Below are positions 1 through 5,033 of a stretch of DNA of 5,033 nucleotides, piece by piece. The stretch is from Desulfovibrionaceae bacterium UBA930. GTDB lineage: Bacteria; Desulfobacterota; Desulfovibrionia; Desulfovibrionales; Desulfovibrionaceae. The stretch lies in the NCBI GenBank assembly GCA_002293605.1, contig DBDO01000063.1, positions 13,850 to 18,882 of the forward strand. Direction: 5' to 3'. How positions within the stretch are numbered: the first letter of the stretch is position 1; the number at the start of each line of letters is the position of its first letter. The notes under the pieces were generated by a model. The model was not told the origin of the DNA, did no database searches, and saw only the letters and a list, made by a program, of their open reading frames with translations. The position numbers and the translations under genes are program-made.

Positions 1-227
1 ACGATGGCCCAGTGCGGCGAATTTTCGGATAAAATGGCCACATGATCGCCAAAGCCGATTCCCTGTTCGGCCAGCCAACTGGCCAGCGTTTCAGCGGCAT
101 CGTAAAGTTCCCGGTAGGTCAGGGGCGTATCGCCCAGGCTGGAAAGGGCGGGTCTGTCGGCAAAGCGGGCCGCGCTTTGCTTGATGACCTGACGCAAGGT
201 GAGCTGCGGCAGAGACGGTTCCGACAT
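1..227 (-). CDS. AMP-binding acyl-CoA synthetase (long-chain fatty acid-CoA ligase type), N-terminal part, truncated by window edge
   Basis: Reading leftward from an ATG at 227-225 gives 75 complete codons with no stop, so the gene continues beyond base 1. The protein begins MSEPSLPQLTLRQVIKQSAA and contains the N-terminal pattern of adenylate-forming enzymes: a helix followed by ARFADRPAL (about residues 20-28), TYREL (about 37-41), a helix with ETLASWLAEQGIGFGDHVAI, and SENSPHWAI at the end of the visible part. This is the start of the ANL superfamily N-domain, most like long-chain fatty acid-CoA ligases that activate a carboxylate with ATP and transfer it to CoA. The diagnostic P-loop-like (S/T)SGTTG motif would lie outside the window, so substrate class is inferred. 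A GAGGA Shine-Dalgarno (plus-strand 234-238) sits 6 bases upstream of the ATG and supports the start. It lies 147 bases downstream of the hpt gene on the same strand; co-transcription is possible but not shown. Confidence 0.82.
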   Translation of the reverse strand, partial: MSEPSLPQLTLRQVIKQSAARFADRPALSSLGDTPLTYRELYDAAETLASWLAEQGIGFGDHVAILSENSPHWAI

Positions 228-374
228 GGAGCATCCTCATGAAACGGTCAAAGCGGTAACTGGGCGCTATCTGGGCGGGCACGAGAAAAAGTCCGCTGCA
301 TCATGCTCGGAAAAAATCCAAAAGACGCAAGCAAGAGCAGGGGGTGCGGCAGGCATATCCTTATTGCGGATAAA

Positions 375-734
375 TTACAAGCCTTCCAGGCTGTTCACCA
401 CTTCCACAAAACTGCCCAGCGCCGCTTTCAGGCTCTCCAGATGCGTGGGCAGAGCGCCAAGCTCTCTATTTTTCGCGGCTTGCTCCAATTGTTCGGCAGC
501 CAGGGTCACATCCGTCAGGGAAAGATTGGCTGCGGCCCCTTTAAGCGAATGGGCCACCTCACGCACGGCGTCCGCATTGCCCTCTCTGATAGCGGCCAAG
601 ATCTGCTCCGTGGTGGCGGGGGCCTCCGAGGCCACGCGCCGCAGCAGCTTTACATAGAGTTTCTGGTTGCGGGCGACACGGATAAGACCGGAAGCCACAT
701 CAATGCCGGGAAGGGAAGAAGGCAGTTCAGTCAC
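375..734 (-). CDS. Stand-alone histidine phosphotransfer (Hpt) domain protein
   Basis: This 119-residue protein is essentially one Hpt domain. It opens with LPGIDVASGLIRVARNQKLY (about residues 8-27), the typical Hpt entry seen at the ends of hybrid sensor kinases, followed by a helix with YVKLLRRV. The phosphoacceptor motif is AHSLKGAAANL at residues 61-71, with the predicted phosphorylated histidine at residue 62 and the usual lysine and glycine at 65 and 66. The remainder is two amphipathic helices completing a four-helix bundle. There is no kinase, receiver or membrane segment, so it should act as a soluble intermediate passing phosphate between receiver domains in a multistep phosphorelay. 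The start is GTG (734-732), preceded by a good Shine-Dalgarno with 6-base spacing; stop is TAA at 377-375. No cognate kinase or regulator is visible here, so its partners are unknown. The fold and role are confident; the pathway is not. Confidence 0.9.
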   Translation of the reverse strand: MTELPSSLPGIDVASGLIRVARNQKLYVKLLRRVASEAPATTEQILAAIREGNADAVREVAHSLKGAAANLSLTDVTLAAEQLEQAAKNRELGALPTHLESLKAALGSFVEVVNSLEGL

Positions 735-740
735 GGTATA

Positions 741-745
741 CTCCC
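741..745 (-). promoter_or_regulatory. Ribosome binding site of the hpt gene (decides a GTG start)
   Basis: On the minus strand GGGAG, within AGAGGGAG, lies 6 bases upstream of the GTG at 734-732. It is the main reason for accepting a non-ATG start for the Hpt protein, whose first recognisable domain residues follow within ten codons. Confidence 0.7.
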
Positions 746-758
746 TCTGCGCTCGCCA

Positions 759-764
759 ATCATA
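759..764 (-). promoter_or_regulatory. Candidate -10 element for hpt
   Basis: The minus strand reads TATGAT here, matching TATAAT at five of six bases, about 25 bases upstream of the GTG start. The hexamer 17 bases further upstream (TCTCCA) matches the -35 consensus at only three positions, so this would be a weak or activator-dependent promoter. It is a prediction from consensus only. Confidence 0.3.
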
Positions 765-769
765 AGGTG

Positions 770-799
770 TATGAATAGCTGTGGAGACAGTGATTCATA
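770..799. promoter_or_regulatory. Interrupted dyad upstream of hpt (possible operator or hairpin)
   Basis: TATGAAT (770-776) and ATTCATA (793-799) are perfect inverted repeats. Nested inside are CTGT (779-782) and ACAG (787-790) around a GGAG loop, separated from the outer arms by two-base bulges on each side. The element lies immediately upstream of the candidate hpt -10 hexamer, overlapping where a -35 region would fall. That position fits a repressor or activator site, but the same sequence could fold as an RNA hairpin. No protein family is assigned. Confidence 0.4.
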
Positions 800-845
800 G
801 GCTTGGAAAACGCGTAGTTATTTCGTTTGGCAAGGCGAGAGAGTC

Positions 846-889
846 TTTCCCGATGGGGGCTGGACGATGGTCCTGCCCCCGGAGGGAAA
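846..889. repeat. Long near-symmetric hairpin of unknown role
   Basis: The arms pair in three blocks: TTTCCC (846-851) with GGGAAA (884-889), GGGGGC (855-860) with GCCCCC (875-880), and GGAC (862-865) with GTCC (870-873), closing on a GATG tetraloop. The blocks are separated by a three-by-three internal loop (GAT/GGA) and a single T-T mismatch. This gives 16 base pairs in a 44-base element. No T-tract follows on either strand, so it is not an ordinary intrinsic terminator. It may be part of an untranslated leader or a small RNA. Confidence 0.55.
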
Positions 890-1048
890 AGTCGAACAAC
901 GCAGCCAAAGGGAATACATCAGCGTTTCCCTGTATCATACCTGCGGGCGAAGGCCATTTCAATAGCCTTGCGACCTTTCTTTCGCAATTTTCCCTATCGG
1001 GCCGTTTTTTTTACTATACTGTACCGCCCGTGTCCGCTTTGACGCTTC

Positions 1049-1078
1049 TTGACAAAAATGCCGAGCTATCACTACAAA
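1049..1078 (+). promoter_or_regulatory. Candidate sigma70-type promoter for the EF-G-like gene
   Basis: A perfect TTGACA at 1049-1054 is followed after 18 bases by TACAAA at 1073-1078, which matches TATAAT at four of six positions. The surrounding DNA is AT-rich relative to the genes. Transcription would start near 1085, giving a leader of roughly 155 bases before the ATG at 1242. A second AT-rich hexamer, TATAAA at 1085-1090, has no matching -35 box. Confidence 0.4.
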
Positions 1079-1230
1079 GAAATATATAAATTAGCCCTTT
1101 CTCCGCTTCAGAACCCTTTTGCCTTGCGCTTGTCACTGAGAGTCTTTTCTTTTGAGAGATGCTTGCTTAACGGCAGGCAAAGTCCGTATGTCAGGTTCGG
1201 GTCGGCTTTTGCCCATGACACTGTTACGTA

Positions 1231-1235
1231 GGGAG
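1231..1235 (+). promoter_or_regulatory. Ribosome binding site of the EF-G-like gene
   Basis: GGGAG lies 6 bases upstream of the ATG at 1242. It selects this start over a longer in-frame TTG start at 1152, whose extra 30 residues have no family counterpart. Confidence 0.75.
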
Positions 1236-1241
1236 CTTTCT

Positions 1242-3308
1242 ATGTCCAATAGCATTCAGGCACAAAGAACTTACGCCCTGGTCGGCACCGGAGGCTGCGG
1301 TAAAACCACGCTCGCGGAAATGCTGCTGTTGCAGGCGGGCGTGGTCAGCCGCCTCGGCAAAATAGAAGAAGGCAACACCGCCCTTGATTATGAGCCGGAA
1401 GAGATAAAACGCCGCGGCAGCATCCAGCCCGCTTTCGCCACCTTTACCAGGGGCGAGGCCCGCCATTTTCTGGTGGATATGCCCGGCGATGGCAACTTTG
1501 TGGGCGATATGGACATGATCCTTTCCGGCGTTGACGCCGCCCTGTTTGTCATTGACGCGGTTGACGGGGTGCGCCCCCTGACCAAGCGCCAGTGGGCCGG
1601 GGTGCAGAACGCGAATATTCCCGCCTGCTGCGCCATTACCAAGCTGGACAGAGACCGCTCGGATTTCGCCTCCGCCTATTCCGGACTTTCTTCCATTCTC
1701 GGCATGCGCACGGTGCTGCTCTATGCGCCCATTGGCGAACAGGCCGACTTTCGGGGCGTGGTCGATGTGCTCGCGGGCAAGGCCCTGCTTTTTACCCCCG
1801 ATGGAAGCGTCAGCGAGGGGGTCATCCCTGCCGAACTGGCCGATGCCATGGCCGCGCTACGCGAAACCGCCGTGGAAAATATTGCGGAAAGCGATGATGT
1901 GCTTATGGAAAAATACCTTGAAGAGGGCGCGCTCTCCGAAGAGGAAATCGCAAGCGGTCTGCGGGCGGGCGTGCTGGCCCGCCAGCTGGTGCCGGTTGTC
2001 GCCGTGTCCGGCCTGGAAAACAAGGGCGCGGGCCCCCTGCTCTCCATGATTGAATCCCTCCTGCCCTCCGGCCTTGAGCATGCGCCTTTTATGGGCGCGG
2101 ACGGCAAGGAGCTTGTGCCTTCCGCCTCCGGCCCGGCCGCCTGCTTTGTCTTTAAAACCCTCAGCGACCCCTTTGCGGGCCAGTTGACCGTTGTGCGCGT
2201 GCTTTCCGGCCTTATCGGCAGCGACAGCACGCTGAAAAACATGAGCAGCGGGGAAAACGAACGTCTGGGCGCGCCCATTCTCATGAACGGCAAAAACCAG
2301 ACGCAAACGAAAGAGCCTATGGGGCCCGGCGCCATCGTGGCCTTGGCCAAGCTGAAAAATACCCGCACCGGCGACAGCCTCTCCGATGACAAGCTCGGCT
2401 TTGCGCTCAAGGCCCCGGCCCTGCCCCCGCAGCTTATCTCCTACGCCCTGGCCCCCAAGGAAAAAGGCGATGAAGACAAGGTCTTTGCCGCCGTGCAGCG
2501 CCTGCTTGACGAAGACATTACCTTAAAGCTCTCCCGTGATGAGGAAACCGGCGATATTCTCGTCTCCGGCATGGGGCAGATGCATATTGAAACCGCTGTG
2601 GAGCGGGCCAGACGCCGCTACAAGGTCGATATCCTGCTGAAAACCCCGAAAGTCCCCTACCGTGAAACCATTCGCGGCACGGCCCAGGTGCAGGGCCGCC
2701 ACAAAAAGCAGTCCGGCGGGCGCGGTCAGTTCGGCGACTGCTGGGTTGAATTCTCGCCCCAGGAGCGCGGCAGCGGCTACCTGTTCGAAGACGCCATTGT
2801 GGGCGGCGTAGTGCCGCGCCAGTATATTCCGGCTGTGGACAAGGGTATTCAGGAGGCCTGCGCGCGCGGCTATCTCGCGGGCTATCCCCTGGTCGATTTC
2901 AAGGCAAAACTCTACGATGGCAGCTACCACACCGTGGATTCCTCGGAAATGGCCTTCAAGGTCGCGGGTTCGCTGGCCTTCAAAAAAGCCATGGAAAGCT
3001 GCAAGCCCATTCTGCTCGAACCCATCGTGACCCTGACCATCTCCATCCCGGATGAAAACATGGGGGATGTCATCGGCGATCTGTCCAGCCGCAGGGGCAA
3101 GGTTTCCGGTTCCGACTCCATTGCGGGCATCACGGAAATCAAGGCCCTGGTGCCCATGAACGAAATACTGCGCTACGCGCCCGATTTGCGCTCCATGACC
3201 GGCGGCCAGGGCAGCTTCACCATGGAATTTTCCCACTATGAGGAAGCCCCCTCGCCCGTGACCGAAAAGGTCGTGGCCGAATACAAACAGGCCAAGGCGG
3301 ATGAATAA
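1242..3308 (+). CDS. fusA: Elongation factor G-like translational GTPase (EF-G2 type paralog)
   Basis: The 688-residue protein has the full five-domain EF-G layout. The G domain (about 1-270) has the P-loop GTGGCGKT at 15-22, switch I RRGSIQ near 57-62, a G3 motif DMPG at 79-82, and TKLD at 133-136. Domain II starts near 298, domain III near 394, and domain IV near 467 with HKKQSGGRGQFGD from residue 487 and DGSYHTVDSSE around His563. Domain V starts near 593 and includes VIGDLSSRRGK. Canonical EF-G uses GTP hydrolysis to drive ribosomal translocation. The sequence departs from EF-G at GTPase motifs: DTPGH is DMPGD, with Asp83 where the catalytic His normally sits, NKxD is TKLD, and RGIT is RGSI. 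These place it with the EF-G2/EF-G-like group, some of which I recall also carry TKLD and a non-His residue. Its exact role is unknown. The symbol fusA names the family and does not imply the main str-operon EF-G. It could be annotated simply as elongation factor G. Confidence 0.9.
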   Translation: MSNSIQAQRTYALVGTGGCGKTTLAEMLLLQAGVVSRLGKIEEGNTALDYEPEEIKRRGSIQPAFATFTRGEARHFLVDMPGDGNFVGDMDMILSGVDAALFVIDAVDGVRPLTKRQWAGVQNANIPACCAITKLDRDRSDFASAYSGLSSILGMRTVLLYAPIGEQADFRGVVDVLAGKALLFTPDGSVSEGVIPAELADAMAALRETAVENIAESDDVLMEKYLEEGALSEEEIASGLRAGVLARQLVPVVAVSGLENKGAGPLLSMIESLLPSGLEHAPFMGADGKELVPSASGPAACFVFKTLSDPFAGQLTVVRVLSGLIGSDSTLKNMSSGENERLGAPILMNGKNQTQTKEPMGPGAIVALAKLKNTRTGDSLSDDKLGFALKAPALPPQLISYALAPKEKGDEDKVFAAVQRLLDEDITLKLSRDEETGDILVSGMGQMHIETAVERARRRYKVDILLKTPKVPYRETIRGTAQVQGRHKKQSGGRGQFGDCWVEFSPQERGSGYLFEDAIVGGVVPRQYIPAVDKGIQEACARGYLAGYPLVDFKAKLYDGSYHTVDSSEMAFKVAGSLAFKKAMESCKPILLEPIVTLTISIPDENMGDVIGDLSSRRGKVSGSDSIAGITEIKALVPMNEILRYAPDLRSMTGGQGSFTMEFSHYEEAPSPVTEKVVAEYKQAKADE

Positions 3309-3329
3309 ATAACTCAGGTCTTTATTGTT

Positions 3330-3431
3330 TGCGGGGCTCTGCCCCGCACCCCGGCAGGGGGCCACGCCCCCTGCACCCGCAATTTCCGAAAAGCGGCTTT
3401 GCCGCTTTTCGGCGATGGGGGTGCAAGGGCC
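3330..3431. repeat. Cluster of three GC-rich palindromes (REP-like intergenic element)
   Basis: Three perfect hairpins stand side by side. The first, 3330-3348, has an 8-bp stem around TCT. The second, 3354-3374, has a 9-bp stem (GCAGGGGGC/GCCCCCTGC) around CAC. The third, 3386-3412, has a 12-bp stem (CCGAAAAGCGGC/GCCGCTTTTCGG) around TTT. An outer pair, TGCACCC (3372-3378) with GGGTGCA (3419-3425), encloses the third. The arrangement resembles multicopy palindromic elements commonly found between genes in Desulfovibrio-like and other GC-rich genomes; copy number cannot be seen here. No T-tract follows the third hairpin, so termination by it is uncertain, though a role in 3' end stability of the EF-G-like transcript is plausible. 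Confidence 0.6.
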
Positions 3432-3487
3432 TTCGTCCTGAGCGCAACGCACACTAACCCGCACGCGCACAAGCCTCTCTCCCTATT

Positions 3488-3598
3488 TTGCGATTGCGCG
3501 TGAAAAAAATTAGGAGTAAGCTTTACCGTCTGCGAGACTGGCAACGGCGGGCCGCAAAGGCAAGGCCTGCGCCTACCCGCCGTCACGCGCAATCGCAA
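3488..3598. repeat. 16-base perfect inverted repeat enclosing a nested stem, upstream of gdhA
   Basis: TTGCGATTGCGCGTGA (3488-3503) is the exact reverse complement of TCACGCGCAATCGCAA (3583-3598), with 79 bases between. Inside, ACGGCGGG (3544-3551) pairs with CCCGCCGT (3576-3583), and AGGC (3558-3561) pairs with GCCT (3565-3568). If transcribed, this folds as a long closing stem with a nested hairpin in the gdhA leader. Alternatively it is a tiny terminal-inverted-repeat relic, but no target duplication is visible in the flanks. Confidence 0.6.
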
Positions 3599-3616
3599 GA
3601 GAAACCCGCTCTCATT

Positions 3617-3621
3617 GGAGG
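3617..3621 (+). promoter_or_regulatory. Ribosome binding site of gdhA
   Basis: GGAGG lies 5 bases before the ATG at 3627. An in-frame TTG at 3615 would overlap this site, so the ATG is the real start. The site lies outside the upstream inverted repeat arms. Confidence 0.85.
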
Positions 3622-3626
3622 AAGCA

Positions 3627-4979
3627 ATGCCTTACGTGCAAAAGATCATCGATGATCTTAAAAAATTCAACCCCGCTCAAGTGGAATTCCATCAGGCGGC
3701 GACCGAAGTGCTGGTCAGCCTGCGCCCTCTGCTCGAAAAAAATCCCGTGTATCAAAAAAACAAAATACTGGAACGCCTTACCGAGCCGGAACGCCAGATC
3801 CTGTTCCGCGTCTCCTGGCAGGACGATGCGGGCGATGTCCAGGTTACCCAGGGCTGCCGCATCCAGTTCAACTCGGCCATCGGCCCCTACAAGGGCGGCC
3901 TGCGTCTGCACCCCAGCGTGACCACGGGCATCATCAAATTTCTCGGCTTTGAGCAGATCTTTAAAAACTCCCTCACCGGGCTGGCCATCGGCGGTGCCAA
4001 GGGCGGTGCCAGGTTTGACCCCAAAGGCAAGTCGGACGGCGAAATCATGCGCTTCTGCCAGGCCTTCATGACCGAACTCTTCCGCCATGTCGGCCCCACC
4101 ATTGACGTGCCCGCCGGAGACATCGGCGTGGGCGGCAGGGAAATCGGCTATCTTTACGGCCAGTACAAACGCCTCTCGGCCAGCCATGACGGCGTGCTTA
4201 CCGGCAAGGGCCTGAACTACGGCGGCTCTTTGGCCCGTACCGAAGCCACCGGCTACGGCTCCGTATATTTTGCGGAAGAAATGATGAAAGAGCGCGGTGA
4301 GTCCCTGGAAGGCAAAAGCTGCACCGTGTCCGGCGCGGGCAACGTGGCCATCTATACGGTTGAAAAGCTGCTTCAAATCGGGGCCAAACCCATTACCGTG
4401 TCCGACTCCAAAGGCATGATTCACCACGCCAAGGGCATTGACCTTGCGGCCCTGCAACAGGTGAAGGAAGTGGAACGCGCCTCCCTCAGCCGCTATAAGG
4501 AGCTGTGCCCGGACGCTGTGTACGTGCCCCTTTCCGAGTACCCGAAAGACGGCAACGCGGTCTGGAGAGTGCCCTGCCAGGCGGCCTTCCCCAGCGCCAC
4601 CCAGAACGAACTGAACGCCGCCGATGCCGAAGCGCTCCTGAAAAACGGCTGCACCTGCGTCTGCGAAGGGGCCAACATGCCCTCCACCCTCGAAGCCGTG
4701 GATCTCTTCCTGAAGGCGAAAATCGCCTTTGGCCCGGCCAAGGCCGCCAATGCCGGGGGCGTGTCCACCAGCCAGCTGGAAATGTCCCAGAACGCCAGCA
4801 TGCAACAGTGGACCTTTGAAGAAGTGGACGCCAAACTGCGCGGCATCATGCAGGGCATATTCAAAAATGCCAGCGAAACCGCCAGGGAATTCGGCGCGCC
4901 CGGCAACCTGGTCATGGGCGCGAACATCGCCGGTTTCCGCAAGGTTGCGGATACCATGCTTGCCCTTGGCGTTTACTAA
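3627..4979 (+). CDS. gdhA: Glutamate dehydrogenase, probably NADP-dependent, hexameric family I
   Basis: The 450-residue enzyme interconverts glutamate with 2-oxoglutarate plus ammonium, linking nitrogen assimilation to central carbon metabolism in the cytoplasm. Its length fits the small hexameric class. The substrate domain has GPYKGGLR with Lys89, FKNSL with Lys113, the catalytic GGAKGG with Lys125, and PAGDIGVGGREIG with catalytic Asp165. GGVS with Ser380 lies in the C-terminal part. These positions coincide with the numbering of the well-studied Clostridium symbiosum enzyme. The Rossmann motif is SGAGNVA (235-241). The end of the second beta strand reads SDSKG (259-263), like the NADP-dependent Escherichia coli enzyme, with Ser261 where the NAD-specific clostridial enzyme has proline. 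NADPH preference is therefore inferred. ATQNEL (325-330), EGANMPST and AKAANAGG are further family signatures. The gene stands alone with its own leader and terminator. Confidence 0.97.
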   Translation: MPYVQKIIDDLKKFNPAQVEFHQAATEVLVSLRPLLEKNPVYQKNKILERLTEPERQILFRVSWQDDAGDVQVTQGCRIQFNSAIGPYKGGLRLHPSVTTGIIKFLGFEQIFKNSLTGLAIGGAKGGARFDPKGKSDGEIMRFCQAFMTELFRHVGPTIDVPAGDIGVGGREIGYLYGQYKRLSASHDGVLTGKGLNYGGSLARTEATGYGSVYFAEEMMKERGESLEGKSCTVSGAGNVAIYTVEKLLQIGAKPITVSDSKGMIHHAKGIDLAALQQVKEVERASLSRYKELCPDAVYVPLSEYPKDGNAVWRVPCQAAFPSATQNELNAADAEALLKNGCTCVCEGANMPSTLEAVDLFLKAKIAFGPAKAANAGGVSTSQLEMSQNASMQQWTFEEVDAKLRGIMQGIFKNASETAREFGAPGNLVMGANIAGFRKVADTMLALGVY

Positions 4980-4998
4980 GAACTGTTTCACCCTGAGA

Positions 4999-5033
4999 TA
5001 CTTGTAGGCGGGCAAAAAGCCCGCCTACAAGTA
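4999..5033 (+). terminator. Probable rho-independent terminator of gdhA
   Basis: A 15-bp perfect stem, TACTTGTAGGCGGGC (4999-5013) with GCCCGCCTACAAGTA (5019-5033), closes on an AAAAA loop, 19 bases after the gdhA stop. The right arm ends exactly at the window edge, so a following T-tract cannot be seen and the stem may be longer. Position and strength make a terminator the best reading; with the T-tract unseen it could also serve a convergent gene on the other side. Confidence 0.75.

Larger units (their letters stand above)
735..1241. other. Divergent intergenic region, no convincing gene
   Basis: This 507-base stretch separates the leftward hpt gene from the rightward EF-G-like gene. Open frames within it lack a credible Shine-Dalgarno, have low-complexity or basic composition unlike a folded protein, and resemble no family I know. 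It is more AT-rich than the flanking genes, especially from about 960 to 1160. What it does hold is listed separately: a dyad at 770-799, a strong hairpin at 846-889, competing small stems at 909-935, a run of eight T at 1005-1012, and a promoter-like pair at 1049-1078. A non-coding RNA cannot be excluded; I do not recognise one. Confidence 0.6.
3309..3626. other. Structured spacer between the EF-G-like gene and gdhA
   Basis: This 318-base gap contains no credible gene. Its left third is a cluster of three GC-rich hairpins; its right third is a perfect 16-base inverted repeat enclosing another stem, ending 18 bases before the gdhA Shine-Dalgarno. Bases 3432-3487 between them show no recognisable structure. 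No strong promoter consensus for gdhA is evident: the AT-rich stretch 3503-3511 has only weak flanking hexamers. Confidence 0.6.

Noticed and set aside
985..1012. Run of eight T (1005-1012) as a rho-independent terminator
   Set aside because: Only a three-base stem (CCC/GGG) lies just upstream, too weak for an intrinsic terminator.
1015..1020. TATACT as an alternative -10 box for the EF-G-like gene
   Set aside because: It matches the consensus at five positions but has no -35-like hexamer at 16-18 bases upstream.
1049..1231. 60-codon open frame upstream of the EF-G-like gene
   Set aside because: It begins inside the best promoter candidate, lacks a ribosome binding site, and resembles no known protein.
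1152..1241. Thirty-residue N-terminal extension of the EF-G-like protein from a TTG codon
   Set aside because: No Shine-Dalgarno at 1152, and the extension has no counterpart in EF-G proteins; the ATG at 1242 has GGGAG at proper spacing and directly precedes the P-loop region.
2523..3470. Open frame antisense to the EF-G-like gene and hairpin cluster (315 codons)
   Set aside because: Same shadow effect: repetitive His/Gly/Ala/Phe composition, no family features, and it runs through the palindromic cluster.
3500..3655. 51-codon basic open frame from GTG overlapping the gdhA start (begins MKKIRSKLYRLRDW)
   Set aside because: The start looks protein-like, but there is no ribosome binding site ahead of it, it lies inside the inverted-repeat element, and its Arg/Ala-rich tail follows the GC-rich stems. 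Ribosome profiling would settle it.
3612..5015. Long open frame antisense to gdhA (467 codons)
   Set aside because: It mirrors gdhA codon bias in GC-rich DNA, is low-complexity (His, Gly, Ala and Phe rich) and has no recognisable domain, so it is a shadow frame.

Overview
The window looks like chromosomal housekeeping DNA from a GC-rich bacterium. The protein sequences and the GC-rich intergenic hairpin clusters suggest a sulfate-reducing deltaproteobacterium of the Desulfovibrio type. This is an inference from gene flavour and codon use (strong G/C at third positions), not a database match. No mobile element gene, CRISPR array, rRNA or tRNA was seen.

Layout, left to right. (1) Positions 1-227, minus strand: the 5' end of an AMP-binding acyl-CoA synthetase gene that runs off the left edge. 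(2) Positions 375-734, minus strand: a small stand-alone histidine phosphotransfer (Hpt) protein with a GTG start. (3) Positions 735-1241: a 507-base divergent intergenic region with no convincing gene. It holds a dyad next to the hpt start, a strong imperfect hairpin at 846-889, and a candidate sigma70-type promoter for the rightward gene. (4) Positions 1242-3308, plus strand: a full-length 688-residue EF-G-like translational GTPase (EF-G2 type) whose nucleotide-binding motifs differ from canonical EF-G. (5) Positions 3309-3626: a structured spacer with a cluster of three perfect GC-rich hairpins, then a 16-base perfect inverted repeat enclosing a second nested stem just before the next gene. 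(6) Positions 3627-4979, plus strand: gdhA, a 450-residue hexameric-type glutamate dehydrogenase with all catalytic residues present. (7) Positions 4999-5033: a 15-bp perfect hairpin touching the right edge, read as the gdhA terminator.

The genes do not form an obvious pathway. The two minus-strand genes are co-oriented with a 147-base gap. The EF-G-like gene and gdhA are co-oriented but separated by 318 bases of structured DNA, so they are probably separate transcription units. I found no convincing undescribed multi-gene system. The best leads are the altered G motifs of the EF-G paralog, the structured leader of gdhA, and the unexplained hairpin at 846-889.
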